Part shown: positions 1-7,002 of the stretch, piece after piece
Position numbering within the stretch: position 1 is the stretch's first letter
Layout: each line of letters starts with the position of its first letter
Assembly: GCA_049613665.1 (NCBI GenBank)
Contig: JBMZCV010000162.1
Location: 1 to 11,244 of the forward strand
Direction of reading: 5' to 3'
Source: JBMZCV01 sp049613665
Lineage (GTDB): Bacteria > Bacteroidota > Bacteroidia > Chitinophagales > UBA2359
DNA length: 11,244 nt
Program-made: the position numbers and the translations under genes
Notes under the pieces: generated by a model
Databases searched by the model: none
Told to the model about the DNA's origin: nothing
What the model saw: the letters and a program-made list of their open reading frames with translations, nothing else

Positions 1-124
1 AGCATGAGTTTTTAACTCGTGCTAAACCAAAACGGTAGCTTTTAGCTACCTATTCGTTCAATTCAAAGCTATCTGGTAGTTAAAAACTACCAATTTGATG
101 TGGTACGAGTTGAAAACTCATACC
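1..124. repeat. Cluster of four related short hairpins
   Basis: Four inverted repeats lie nearly end to end. At 1-23 there are 10-bp arms with one G-T pair around TTT. At 34-50 there are 6-bp arms GGTAGC/GCTACC. At 74-92 there are perfect 8-bp arms TGGTAGTT/AACTACCA around AAA. At 102-124 there are 10-bp arms with one G-T pair around GAA. The first and last share a GAGTT/AACTC stem, and the middle two share GGTAG/CTACC. No convincing gene lies here: the short frame at 95-283 runs through a hairpin and has no protein-like character. The cluster may belong to a repeat element that begins upstream of the window and ends at the palindrome near 268-280. Its function is unknown. Confidence 0.6.
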
Positions 125-261
125 TGTTTTATAGTTTATTTGGCACTTTTTGGAGCGAAAACAACATTCTTGTTATGCTTAAATTCGACAGCCCATGTGA
201 CAGGTTTTAAAAATCTATCATATTTCAATAAACGGCTAACATTTTTCAAAAACCTTAGAAG

Positions 262-300
262 ATTTAAATTACAGTGTAATTAGTACACTGTAATTTAAAT
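262..300. repeat. Perfect 17-bp palindrome with 5-nt loop
   Basis: Arms 262-278 and 284-300 are exact reverse complements around the loop ATTAG. Each arm contains the motif TTACAGTGTA or its complement, which also occurs at the ends of the two MITE-like elements in this window (553-565 and 3040-3052). The palindrome therefore looks like two element termini placed back to back. No T-tract follows, so it is not a typical intrinsic terminator. Confidence 0.75.
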
Positions 301-565
301 AATTGTCACTTTAGTCTTTTTATTATGTGTTATTTTGTTCCAAAAAAACGACAACTCTCGCCGTTGCTGTGTGTTATCACCAGCAAATAAAAGCTAAATA
401 AGGAGTTTAAAACTCATTTTTTCGTAACAACTTGTTGGTATTATCCAAAAAGGGCCTGTCGTTATTTTTTAGTATTTAGGTGGAAGGCACTTTAAAAGTG
501 CCTTCCACCTCGATTATCATAACATACTTGTGAAACAAACCTTAAAACTTATATTACAGTGCACT
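282..565 (+). mobile_element. MITE-like non-autonomous repeat, copy A
   Basis: The ends are 13-bp terminal inverted repeats, AGTACACTGTAAT at 282-294 and ATTACAGTGCACT at 553-565, matching at 12 of 13 positions. The core from about 346 to 510 recurs in inverted orientation at 2839-3012, at roughly 80% identity by eye. It contains an imperfect hairpin at 364-386 (TTGCTG/CAGCAA) and the 33-nt palindrome at 478-510. No open reading frame of note and no transposase are present, so any movement would need a transposase supplied in trans. A clear target-site duplication was not found. The element class is inferred from structure alone; a dispersed, REP-like structural repeat is the alternative. Confidence 0.6.
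478..510. repeat. Strong hairpin within repeat copy A
   Basis: Arms of 16 bp (478-493 and 495-510) are perfect complements, GC-rich at the base (AGGTGGAAGGCAC) and AT-rich at the tip. The identical sequence occurs inverted at 2839-2871. On either strand this would be a very stable RNA hairpin. No T-tract follows, so a terminator role is unproven. Confidence 0.75.
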
Positions 566-632
566 TAAACAACAGAATAAATTTATTCGACTGCTTAGTA
601 CTTAATTATTGTCGAACAGTTACAACAACACA

Positions 633-658
633 GGAATTGCTATTTTTTTGGCAATTCC
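633..658 (-). terminator. Possible weak terminator hairpin of the lysine-rich gene
   Basis: Inverted repeat GGAATTGC (633-640) and GCAATTCC (651-658) with a 10-nt loop. It overlaps the last codons and the TAG stop of the minus-strand gene. Downstream on the minus strand there is only a weak run of T residues, so this is a tentative call. Confidence 0.3.
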
Positions 659-1083
659 TTGTTTAATTTAGACTCCTCACGAGTTTTTTTGACAACTCTT
701 TTTTGCTCCTGTTTCGCCTTTTTTTTCTTTTTTTCTTTAGTTATATCATGCTTTTCTTTTGCTTCTTTCCAAACCTTAACGCTCATAACCATAACATCTT
801 TTCGCTTTTTATCCCAATTTGCCATAGATTTCATTTTGCGTTCAATGTTTAAGCTTTCCTTGCGATAACCCAATTCCTTTAGCTTTGTTTTGATTTTCAA
901 AAAAAGTTCATATATTTTATCATCATCAGGATTTTCTTTTAGATAATGACAATACTTACGCAAATTGCTTAAAATAATGCCATAACCTTTTGTGCCAGGC
1001 GTACGCAAATCACCTGGATAATTTCTTTGTTTTTTCATTTTTTTTAGAAATAAATAGTTAATCAAAAAAACATTTTTGGGCAA
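640..1083 (-). CDS. Lysine-rich hypothetical protein
   Basis: Function is not recognised. The frame encodes 147 residues. An internal ATG at residue 16 (position 1038), which begins MKKQRNYPGD, is an equally or more plausible start, giving 132 residues. There is no signal peptide and no clear membrane segment. Residues about 16-60 look folded (GTKGYGIILSNLRKY). The second half is strongly basic and predicted helical, with a run of lysines near residues 115-125 and a KK/KR-rich tail, which would suit nucleic-acid or ribosome contact, though that is inference only. The gene lies alone between repeat copy A and the outer-membrane protein gene, on the same strand as the latter. The codons are very AT-rich and poly-A tracts abound, so a spurious frame cannot be excluded, but its length and ordered N-terminal half argue for a real gene. 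Confidence 0.55.
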   Translation of the reverse strand: MPKNVFLINYLFLKKMKKQRNYPGDLRTPGTKGYGIILSNLRKYCHYLKENPDDDKIYELFLKIKTKLKELGYRKESLNIERKMKSMANWDKKRKDVMVMSVKVWKEAKEKHDITKEKKKKKAKQEQKRVVKKTREESKLNKELPKK

Positions 1084-1331
1084 GGAAAATATACCATTTT
1101 TCAGTAAAATAGGCCATAAAAAAAGCTTTAAAAAATAATCACTAACACAAGAAAATGAATAAAAATTTGTATTATTTATTTTATTTCAAAGTGAGAATAA
1201 TTGTACACAAGAATTGTGCATTCAAATAAAATTAAATTGTTATGTAAATGTATTAAAAAAAAAATTAAAAATAAAACTCAAAAGCTAAATAGAATAGATA
1301 TTTTACTAGAAAAATAAAAGTCAAATAACAT
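1084..1331. other. AT-rich intergenic spacer, no gene seen
   Basis: This extremely AT-rich stretch lies between two minus-strand genes. It has long A and T runs and no frame, tRNA or strong hairpin that I can support. It should contain the promoter of the lysine-rich gene, but no TAnnTTTG box is visible on the minus strand. Confidence 0.5.
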
Positions 1332-2630
1332 TTAAAAAAAATGCCCAATACCAATAACAATTTCGCCTGCTTTTTGTTCTTTAATATTAAACCCATAATC
1401 TATTCGTAAAATGCTCTGATAATAGTTGTCGAGACTCAAACGCAATCCCAAACCGCCAAAAACAGCTTGTTGAGAAGTTGTAAACCAATCTTGCCAAGAT
1501 GTAGCAGCAGGCCGCAACACCGAATAATCTGTAAATACAACAGTTTGAATAGATAACCAAGAAATATCATACAGCATTTGCCGATATTCTACATTCAAGC
1601 TCATTTCTGCCGTTCCTCGTGCCACTCTATTGCCAATACCACGCACATTGACATAGCTATCTTGCACAAATTGACCAAAAGGCGTGTCGCTATTTTCGCT
1701 AATGCCTATGATATGCCTGAGAGCAAAATTGCCGCTTTTCCCCAAGCGTTTAAAGTATCGAAAATCGTTCATCAACTTATAAAACCAGCGACCATCTTGC
1801 TGCGAAAAAGTCGCTTCGGTACAAAATGATAAGCTAAAACCTTCGGCATATTGGCCAGCATAATTCACACGATTGAGCCGATAAAATGTTTTGAAAAGGT
1901 GCTTATTGAAATGAGCTTCTTCCAAGCCAAAATTCATATTTGCTGCCGATAGTTTTTCATTTTTGAGATAATCTTCGGTCAAATAATTATAAGCCACACC
2001 CACACTTTGCCTAAAATTAAGCTCATATTGCAACTCGCCACCCAATTTTAGCATATCAAAATCATAAATCAATTTGCCTTCATCAAAATACAGCGGCTCA
2101 CTCGAATTTATCCTTGCTACCTCCAAAAGTACGCCCCAACGACTGCCTCTTATATAAGTGTTGCGAAAAGCAAACTCTGCCGAATGTCGCTGATAATAAT
2201 GATAAACGCCTTTCAACAAAATTCCCTTGCCAAAGCTATTGAAATCAAACGCTCCCAACGAAAATTGCAAGCCATTCTTACTCGCTGCAAAATTGATATA
2301 AGGCAATAGCGTTTTTTGTTCTTTGCACTCAAAAACTGCTTTTTTGCCTCCTAAAGTGTCGTGCAAAGAATAATTGATAGTTGAGAAAAAACGCAAATTT
2401 CGCAAACATTGTGCATCTTTTGCCAAACTTTGCGTATCAACTGCCGCATTTGTAGAAGTGTGCAAAAAACGAATTAAATAATCTATTTCCGTTTTTTGCA
2501 AACCTTCAAAATCAATAGCTTTCAAAATTAGGGAATCACTTTCTACTTCCGTGTTTTGCGAAAAAAGAAAGCTAATAGGATATAAAAATGCTAGGAACAA
2601 TATATTCAAATTCAAAAAAAGATATTTCAT
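1332..2630 (-). CDS. BamA/TamA-like (Omp85 superfamily) outer-membrane protein
   Basis: This 432-residue protein is predicted to be an outer-membrane beta-barrel of the Omp85/surface-antigen type. Residues 1-25 form a signal peptide ending FSQ, as is common in Bacteroidota. Residues about 34-105 resemble a single POTRA domain (AIDFEGLQKTEIDYL, then LRNLRFFSTINY and a closing beta-strand). The remaining 325 residues or so have the alternating pattern of a barrel. VRGIGNRVARGT at about 329-340 matches the conserved VRGF-type loop-6 motif of the family, and the chain ends in IGHFF with a terminal Phe, the usual barrel insertion signal. BamA itself has five POTRA domains and is about twice as long, so this is a reduced paralogue and not the essential assembly factor. 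Its partner and cargo are unknown. It is followed in the same direction by the lysine-rich gene after 248 bp, so an operon is doubtful. The pair is enclosed by inverted repeats. Confidence 0.82.
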   Translation of the reverse strand: MKYLFLNLNILFLAFLYPISFLFSQNTEVESDSLILKAIDFEGLQKTEIDYLIRFLHTSTNAAVDTQSLAKDAQCLRNLRFFSTINYSLHDTLGGKKAVFECKEQKTLLPYINFAASKNGLQFSLGAFDFNSFGKGILLKGVYHYYQRHSAEFAFRNTYIRGSRWGVLLEVARINSSEPLYFDEGKLIYDFDMLKLGGELQYELNFRQSVGVAYNYLTEDYLKNEKLSAANMNFGLEEAHFNKHLFKTFYRLNRVNYAGQYAEGFSLSFCTEATFSQQDGRWFYKLMNDFRYFKRLGKSGNFALRHIIGISENSDTPFGQFVQDSYVNVRGIGNRVARGTAEMSLNVEYRQMLYDISWLSIQTVVFTDYSVLRPAATSWQDWFTTSQQAVFGGLGLRLSLDNYYQSILRIDYGFNIKEQKAGEIVIGIGHFF

Positions 2631-2778
2631 TTACCTAAAAAAGTGCATTTCGCTGAACTTGAGCGTCATATAGCTTACAAAAAAAATTGTTATAGCAGAT
2701 ATTCAGTAAAAAATGGCACTTGTTATACTTTCTTTTTTTTAACACTAAAAAAAAAATGTGTATTTTCGCAACCAAATA

Positions 2779-2786
2779 CAAAACTA
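2779..2786 (-). promoter_or_regulatory. Candidate -7 box (TAGTTTTG) for the outer-membrane protein gene
   Basis: On the minus strand the sequence reads TAGTTTTG, a match to the Bacteroidota TAnnTTTG -7 element. It lies about 150 nt upstream of the ATG at 2630. No good TTTG -33 element is visible at the usual spacing, so the call rests on one box in AT-rich DNA. Confidence 0.3.
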
Positions 2787-2838
2787 TGGCATTTTTTTAG
2801 TAGAAAGACACTATAAAGTAAATTTGTTTATATGAAAT

Positions 2839-3052
2839 AGGTGGAAGGCACTTTTAAAGTGCCTTCCACCTAAACCCTAAAAAAAACAACGACACGCCCT
2901 TGTTGGTGTTATCACCAGCAAGTTATTGCGAATAAAATGAACTTAAAACTATTTATTTGGTTTTAGTTGCTGGTGATAACACACAGCAACGGCGAGAATT
3001 GTTATTTTTTTGAGAAAAGGAAAACTATATTTAATTTAGTTTACAGTGTACT
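2839..3052 (-). mobile_element. MITE-like non-autonomous repeat, copy B (inverted)
   Basis: Reverse complement of copy A. It holds the same 33-nt hairpin (2839-2871), a hairpin at 2899-2922 with 10-bp arms (one G-T pair) around TTAT, the TTGCTG/CAGCAA imperfect hairpin at 2967-2989, and the CGGCGAGA tract. It ends in TTTACAGTGTACT at 3040-3052, which matches the left terminal repeat of copy A at 12 of 13 positions. The other end is less clear: a degenerate AGACACTATAA near 2806-2817 may be the decayed second terminal repeat, so the element may start there. No coding capacity. Confidence 0.6.
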
Positions 3053-3175
3053 AAAAAGCCAAACTCCAAAGAATTTGTTTTTAGTGAAATAAAAAAAAAC
3101 AATTTTATCACATAGGAACTTAAAAAAGAAAGTTTTTTGAAAAATAAGTAGTCAGACAAAAATAAATATACATCT

Positions 3176-3215
3176 CGTTGAAGCTAACACGCTGAACATC
3201 AATGCGTTAGCAACG
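3176..3215 (+). promoter_or_regulatory. Imperfect hairpin in the acn upstream region
   Basis: CGTTGAAGCTAACACGC pairs imperfectly with GCGTTAGCAACG across an 11-nt loop, about 80 nt before the aconitase start. The flanks (3053-3295) hold no gene and no recognisable TAnnTTTG box. The hairpin could be a leader structure, an operator or a repeat remnant. No known riboswitch class is recognised. Confidence 0.3.
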
Positions 3216-3295
3216 AATCGACCGTTTATTAAATAGTGCTTGGCACTTAGATATTAGATTTTTTAGTTCCACCATAAAAAATAGCGAAAAGAAAT

Positions 3296-5569
3296 ATGGC
3301 AGTTTTTGATTTAGAAATGATTAAAGAAGTGTATGCTAAGTTGCCAAAGAGAGTAGCAGCAGCACGAAAAATGTTGGGCAGACCGCTTACCTTATCAGAA
3401 AAAATATTATACACACACCTATGGGACGCACTTCCTGAAAGTGCTTTTGAGAGAGGAAAAGATTATGTAAATTTTGCACCAGACAGAGTAGCCATGCAAG
3501 ATGCTACGGCTCAAATGGCTTTGCTACAATTTATGATGGCAGGAAAAGCGAAAGTAGCTGTTCCTAGTACAGTACATTGCGACCACCTTATTCAAGCTAA
3601 AGATGGTGCAAGTACAGATTTGGATTCTGCTATCGACAAAAATAAAGAAGTTTACGACTTTTTGGCTGCCGTTTCCAACAAATATGGTCTTGGCTTCTGG
3701 AAACCAGGTGCTGGTATCATTCATCAAGTAGTCTTAGAAAACTATGCTTTCCCAGGCGGTATGATAATTGGAACAGACTCACACACCGTAAATGCAGGTG
3801 GTTTGGGTATGGTAGCGATTGGCGTTGGCGGTGCCGATGCTGTTGATGTAATGGCAGGTATGCCGTGGGAATTGGCTCAACCTAAACTTATCGGTGTCAA
3901 ATTGACAGGTAAAATGAGTGGCTGGACTTCTGCTAAAGATGTTATCTTGAAAGTAGCTGGCATTCTTACTGCAAAAGGTGGTACAGGTGCTATCGTTGAA
4001 TATTTTGGCGAAGGTGCAAGGTCTATTTCTTGTACAGGAAAAGGCACAATTTGTAACATGGGTGCTGAAATTGGTGCGACAACATCTATTTTTGAATATG
4101 GCGAAGCGATGGGACGTTATTTGCGTGCGACAGGCAGAGCAGAAATTGCAGACCTTGCCGATGGTGTAGCTGAACATTTGCGTAGCGATGAAGGAATAGA
4201 AGAAAACCCAGAATTGTACTACGACCAAGTGGTAGAAATCAATCTTTCTGAACTAGAGCCACATATCAATGGCCCTTATTCGCCAGACCGTGCTTGGCCA
4301 ATTTCACAATTTGCAGCAGCAGTAAAAGAACACAACTTTCCTCCTGTTTTGGAAGTAGGTTTGATAGGTTCTTGTACCAACTCATCTTACGAAGATTTAG
4401 ACAGAGCAGCTAGTTTGGCTCGTCAGGCAGTAGCCAAAAACTTGAAAGTAAAAGCAGAATTTACGGTTACTCCAGGTTCTGAATTAGTGCGATATACTGT
4501 TGAGCGTGATGGTTTGTTAGATGACTTTGCTGCAATGGGTGGCGTAGTATTGGCGAATGCTTGCGGCCCGTGTATCGGACAATGGGCAAGACACACCGAC
4601 GACCCAAAACGTGCCAACTCTATCATCACATCGTTTAACAGAAATTTCTCGAAACGTAATGATGGTAACCCTGCAACACGCTCTTTCGTAGCTTCTCCAG
4701 AAATCGTGACGGCTATGGCTATCGCTGGCGACATGACTTTCAACCCTTTGACAGACACTTTGATTAATGAAAATGGTGAAGCGGTAAAACTAGACCCTCC
4801 AACAGGTGTAGAGTTACCTGTTAAAGGTTTTGATGTAGAAGATGCTGGCTATGATGCACCTGCCGAAGATGGTAGTGGTATCGAAATTAGCGTTAGCGAA
4901 ACATCCAAACGTTTGCAGTTGCTTACGCCTTTCGATGCGTGGAATGGCGAGAACTTGACAGGCATGAAGTTATTGATTAAGGCGAAAGGAAAATGTACGA
5001 CTGACCATATTTCTATGGCTGGCCCGTGGTTGCGTTATCGTGGACACCTCGACAATATTTCAAATAATATGCTTACAGGTGCTGAAAACTTTTTCAATGG
5101 CTTGACAAATACGGTTCAAAACCAAATGAGCGGCGAATTTATGGGCGTGCCAGATACGGCAAGAGTTTATAAAGCGGCTGGCATTGGTTCGGTAGTATTT
5201 GGTGAGGAAAACTATGGTGAAGGTTCTTCGAGAGAACACGCTGCTATGGAACCTCGTCATTTGGGAGTTCGTGCCGTAATCGTGAAGTCTTTTGCGAGAA
5301 TACACGAAACAAACTTGAAAAAGCAAGGTATGTTAGGTATGACTTTCGTAAACAAAGCGGACTACGACTTAGTGCGTCAAGATGACACGATTGATATTTC
5401 GGACTTAACGGAATTTGCTCCAGGCAAAAACTTAACTATCGTATTGCATCACGCTGATGGAACGCAAGATAGCTTTGAAGTACAACATACTTACAATGAA
5501 TTGCAAATCGACTGGTTTAGAGCAGGTAGTGCTTTGAATGCTTTGAGAAAAGAACAGGGTTTGTCGTAA
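3296..5569 (+). CDS. acn: Aconitate hydratase (mitochondrial-type aconitase)
   Basis: Interconverts citrate and isocitrate through cis-aconitate in the cytoplasmic TCA cycle, using a [4Fe-4S] cluster. The 757-residue length fits the mitochondrial-type clade, not the roughly 890-residue AcnA/IRP type. The three cluster cysteines are visible: C360 in IGSCTNSS, and C423 and C426 in NACGPCIG. Other family motifs are GTDSHTVNAGGLGM (near 160-175) and, in the C-terminal swivel domain, YGEGSSREHAA at 640-650, where S644, S645 and R646 lie in the substrate-binding loop. The chain is intact from MAVFDLEMIKEVY to the TAA stop. The start ATG at 3296 has only a weak purine-rich leader (GCGAAAAGAAAT), as is usual in Bacteroidota. 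It is transcribed alone, with a strong terminator 33 nt after the stop. Its codons are less AT-rich than the accessory genes downstream, consistent with a well-expressed core gene. Confidence 0.98.
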   Translation: MAVFDLEMIKEVYAKLPKRVAAARKMLGRPLTLSEKILYTHLWDALPESAFERGKDYVNFAPDRVAMQDATAQMALLQFMMAGKAKVAVPSTVHCDHLIQAKDGASTDLDSAIDKNKEVYDFLAAVSNKYGLGFWKPGAGIIHQVVLENYAFPGGMIIGTDSHTVNAGGLGMVAIGVGGADAVDVMAGMPWELAQPKLIGVKLTGKMSGWTSAKDVILKVAGILTAKGGTGAIVEYFGEGARSISCTGKGTICNMGAEIGATTSIFEYGEAMGRYLRATGRAEIADLADGVAEHLRSDEGIEENPELYYDQVVEINLSELEPHINGPYSPDRAWPISQFAAAVKEHNFPPVLEVGLIGSCTNSSYEDLDRAASLARQAVAKNLKVKAEFTVTPGSELVRYTVERDGLLDDFAAMGGVVLANACGPCIGQWARHTDDPKRANSIITSFNRNFSKRNDGNPATRSFVASPEIVTAMAIAGDMTFNPLTDTLINENGEAVKLDPPTGVELPVKGFDVEDAGYDAPAEDGSGIEISVSETSKRLQLLTPFDAWNGENLTGMKLLIKAKGKCTTDHISMAGPWLRYRGHLDNISNNMLTGAENFFNGLTNTVQNQMSGEFMGVPDTARVYKAAGIGSVVFGEENYGEGSSREHAAMEPRHLGVRAVIVKSFARIHETNLKKQGMLGMTFVNKADYDLVRQDDTIDISDLTEFAPGKNLTIVLHHADGTQDSFEVQHTYNELQIDWFRAGSALNALRKEQGLS

Positions 5570-5601
5570 AACTATTGTTATAATATATGATAAATGAAGT
5601 T

Positions 5602-5645
5602 AAACCATCAAGGTTTTTGAAACCTTGATGGTTTGATTTTTTTTA
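5602..5645 (+). terminator. Intrinsic terminator of acn
   Basis: A perfect 15-bp stem (5602-5616 with 5620-5634) closes a TTG loop and is followed by GATTTTTTTT on the plus strand. It sits 33 nt after the acn stop. A near-identical hairpin recurs at 8478-8510. Readthrough could also feed the ATPase gene, whose ATG lies 28 nt past the stem. Confidence 0.88.
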
Positions 5646-5662
5646 GTTTAAAAACAAAGAAG

Positions 5663-6997
5663 ATGAAAATCAAAGTTGAAAATCTCGGAAATATAGAAAA
5701 AGCAGAGCTAGAACTAGGCAATTTAACGATTTTGACAGGAAAAAATAATACTGGGAAAACGTATATCGCTTATGCTTTGTATGGCTTTTTGGATAGCTGG
5801 TTATCAGGTTTGAATATGGGAAAAATTCAATATAATCAAGAAGAAACAAACAGTCACTTTATAATGACTTTTAATGTAAAAGAGATTATAAATAATAGCA
5901 TTGGCTACCTAAATAATATGGTACTAGAATATAATAAAAATGTATTGCATGAAATATTTAATGTATCTAAAAACTTTTTTACATCTGCAAAATTTGACTT
6001 TTCATTACCTAATTTTGATAAAGAAATTGTAAAACAATATTCAAGAAAGCTTAACAAAGAGGATTTTAAATTCTTAGATGATAATCTAATAGCAATGTAT
6101 GTTAAAAAAGATATGTTTCTTGTAGATTTTTTTCATTCTGAAAACAATCCAAGGATGTTATCTTTTTTCTTAAAAAAAGTTCTTTTTGAGCTATATATTC
6201 CTTACACGACTTATATTATAACTGCCGAACGAACAGGAATACATTTATTTCAGAAAGGATTAGATAATTATAATGATGATATATTAAAACAGTTAGGAAG
6301 GAAATTTGGACGTATTTCTGGAAATAATTGGGAAGACATAGAAACAGTTACAGCACATTATTCTACTCCTATAAGTAATAACATCGCTTTTGCTAGAAAT
6401 AAAGAACTATACTTAAAAAACGACAGCGATATTGCAGAAAACGACAAAGAATTATTGCAAGAAATAGAAGAATTATTAGGCGTAGGCTATAATTTTCAAG
6501 AAGGAAGTGCCTATTTAAAATTGGACAACGAACAAGCTTTGCCTTTGTATATGGCTTCTACATCGGCGAGAGCTTTGCTAGATTTATACATACACATTCG
6601 GCACATTCTCAAAAAAAATGATTTGCTCATTATTGACGAGCCAGAACTCAATTTGCATCCAGAAATGCAGATGAAATTGGCGAGAGTGTTCGCAAAATTG
6701 GTGCGTTCTGGCGTAAAAATTTTGATTACAACACATAGCGATTATATCGTAAAAGAAATCAATAATCTCATTACGCTGTCGAATGATTTTGAGATGAAAA
6801 GCGATTTGATGAAACGCTACGATTATAAAGAAAATGAAATTTTGCAGCCCAGCGATGTCAAAGCCTATATTGCGAGTGACAAAACTTTGCATCAAGTGAA
6901 AATAGATAATTGGGGCATGGAAAAAACGACTTTTGACGAAAGTATTGATTTGTTGAACGAAATTTCGGAAGAAATTATTTATGGCATTAACCAGTAG
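5663..6997 (+). CDS. AAA15/OLD-like ATPase, candidate defence-system ATPase
   Basis: This is a predicted cytoplasmic ATPase of the SMC/RecF/OLD-like class with an ABC-type head. With the ATG at 5663 it has 444 residues; a TTG 30 nt upstream is in frame but lies inside the terminator stem and is rejected. Motifs: Walker A GKNNTGKT at 26-33; a signature-like STSARALLDL at 299-308; Walker B LLIIDEPELNLHP at 321-333 with D325 and E326; and a switch histidine H358 in LITTHSDYIV. The N-terminal MKIKVENLGNIEKAEL is the typical first strand and lobe. Residues about 60-260 are a divergent, very AT-rich helical insertion that I cannot assign. There is no C-terminal TOPRIM domain, which separates it from full-length OLD nucleases. 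The next gene starts 5 nt after the stop and encodes a nuclease-like protein, so the ATPase probably controls or delivers that effector. This role is inferred; the ATPase fold itself is clear. Confidence 0.88.
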   Translation: MKIKVENLGNIEKAELELGNLTILTGKNNTGKTYIAYALYGFLDSWLSGLNMGKIQYNQEETNSHFIMTFNVKEIINNSIGYLNNMVLEYNKNVLHEIFNVSKNFFTSAKFDFSLPNFDKEIVKQYSRKLNKEDFKFLDDNLIAMYVKKDMFLVDFFHSENNPRMLSFFLKKVLFELYIPYTTYIITAERTGIHLFQKGLDNYNDDILKQLGRKFGRISGNNWEDIETVTAHYSTPISNNIAFARNKELYLKNDSDIAENDKELLQEIEELLGVGYNFQEGSAYLKLDNEQALPLYMASTSARALLDLYIHIRHILKKNDLLIIDEPELNLHPEMQMKLARVFAKLVRSGVKILITTHSDYIVKEINNLITLSNDFEMKSDLMKRYDYKENEILQPSDVKAYIASDKTLHQVKIDNWGMEKTTFDESIDLLNEISEEIIYGINQ

Positions 6998-7002
6998 GTG
7001 AT

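Noticed and set aside
1..124. CRISPR array
   Set aside because: The hairpin units differ in sequence and spacing, there is no constant repeat-spacer pattern, and no cas gene is nearby.
95..283. 62-residue frame on the plus strand
   Set aside because: It runs through the hairpin at 102-124 and into the palindrome at 262-300; its composition is not protein-like and it has no homology I recognise.
1332..2630. Calling the outer-membrane protein BamA
   Set aside because: It is about half the length of BamA and has one POTRA-like domain instead of five.
3779..4228. 149-residue antisense frame within acn
   Set aside because: Cys/Phe-rich antisense of conserved aconitase coding sequence; no independent support.
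5633..5662. Upstream TTG start for the ATPase, adding ten residues (MIFFSLKTKK)
   Set aside because: The TTG lies within the stem of the acn terminator and the added residues come from its T-tract; the ATG at 5663 starts the conserved first strand.
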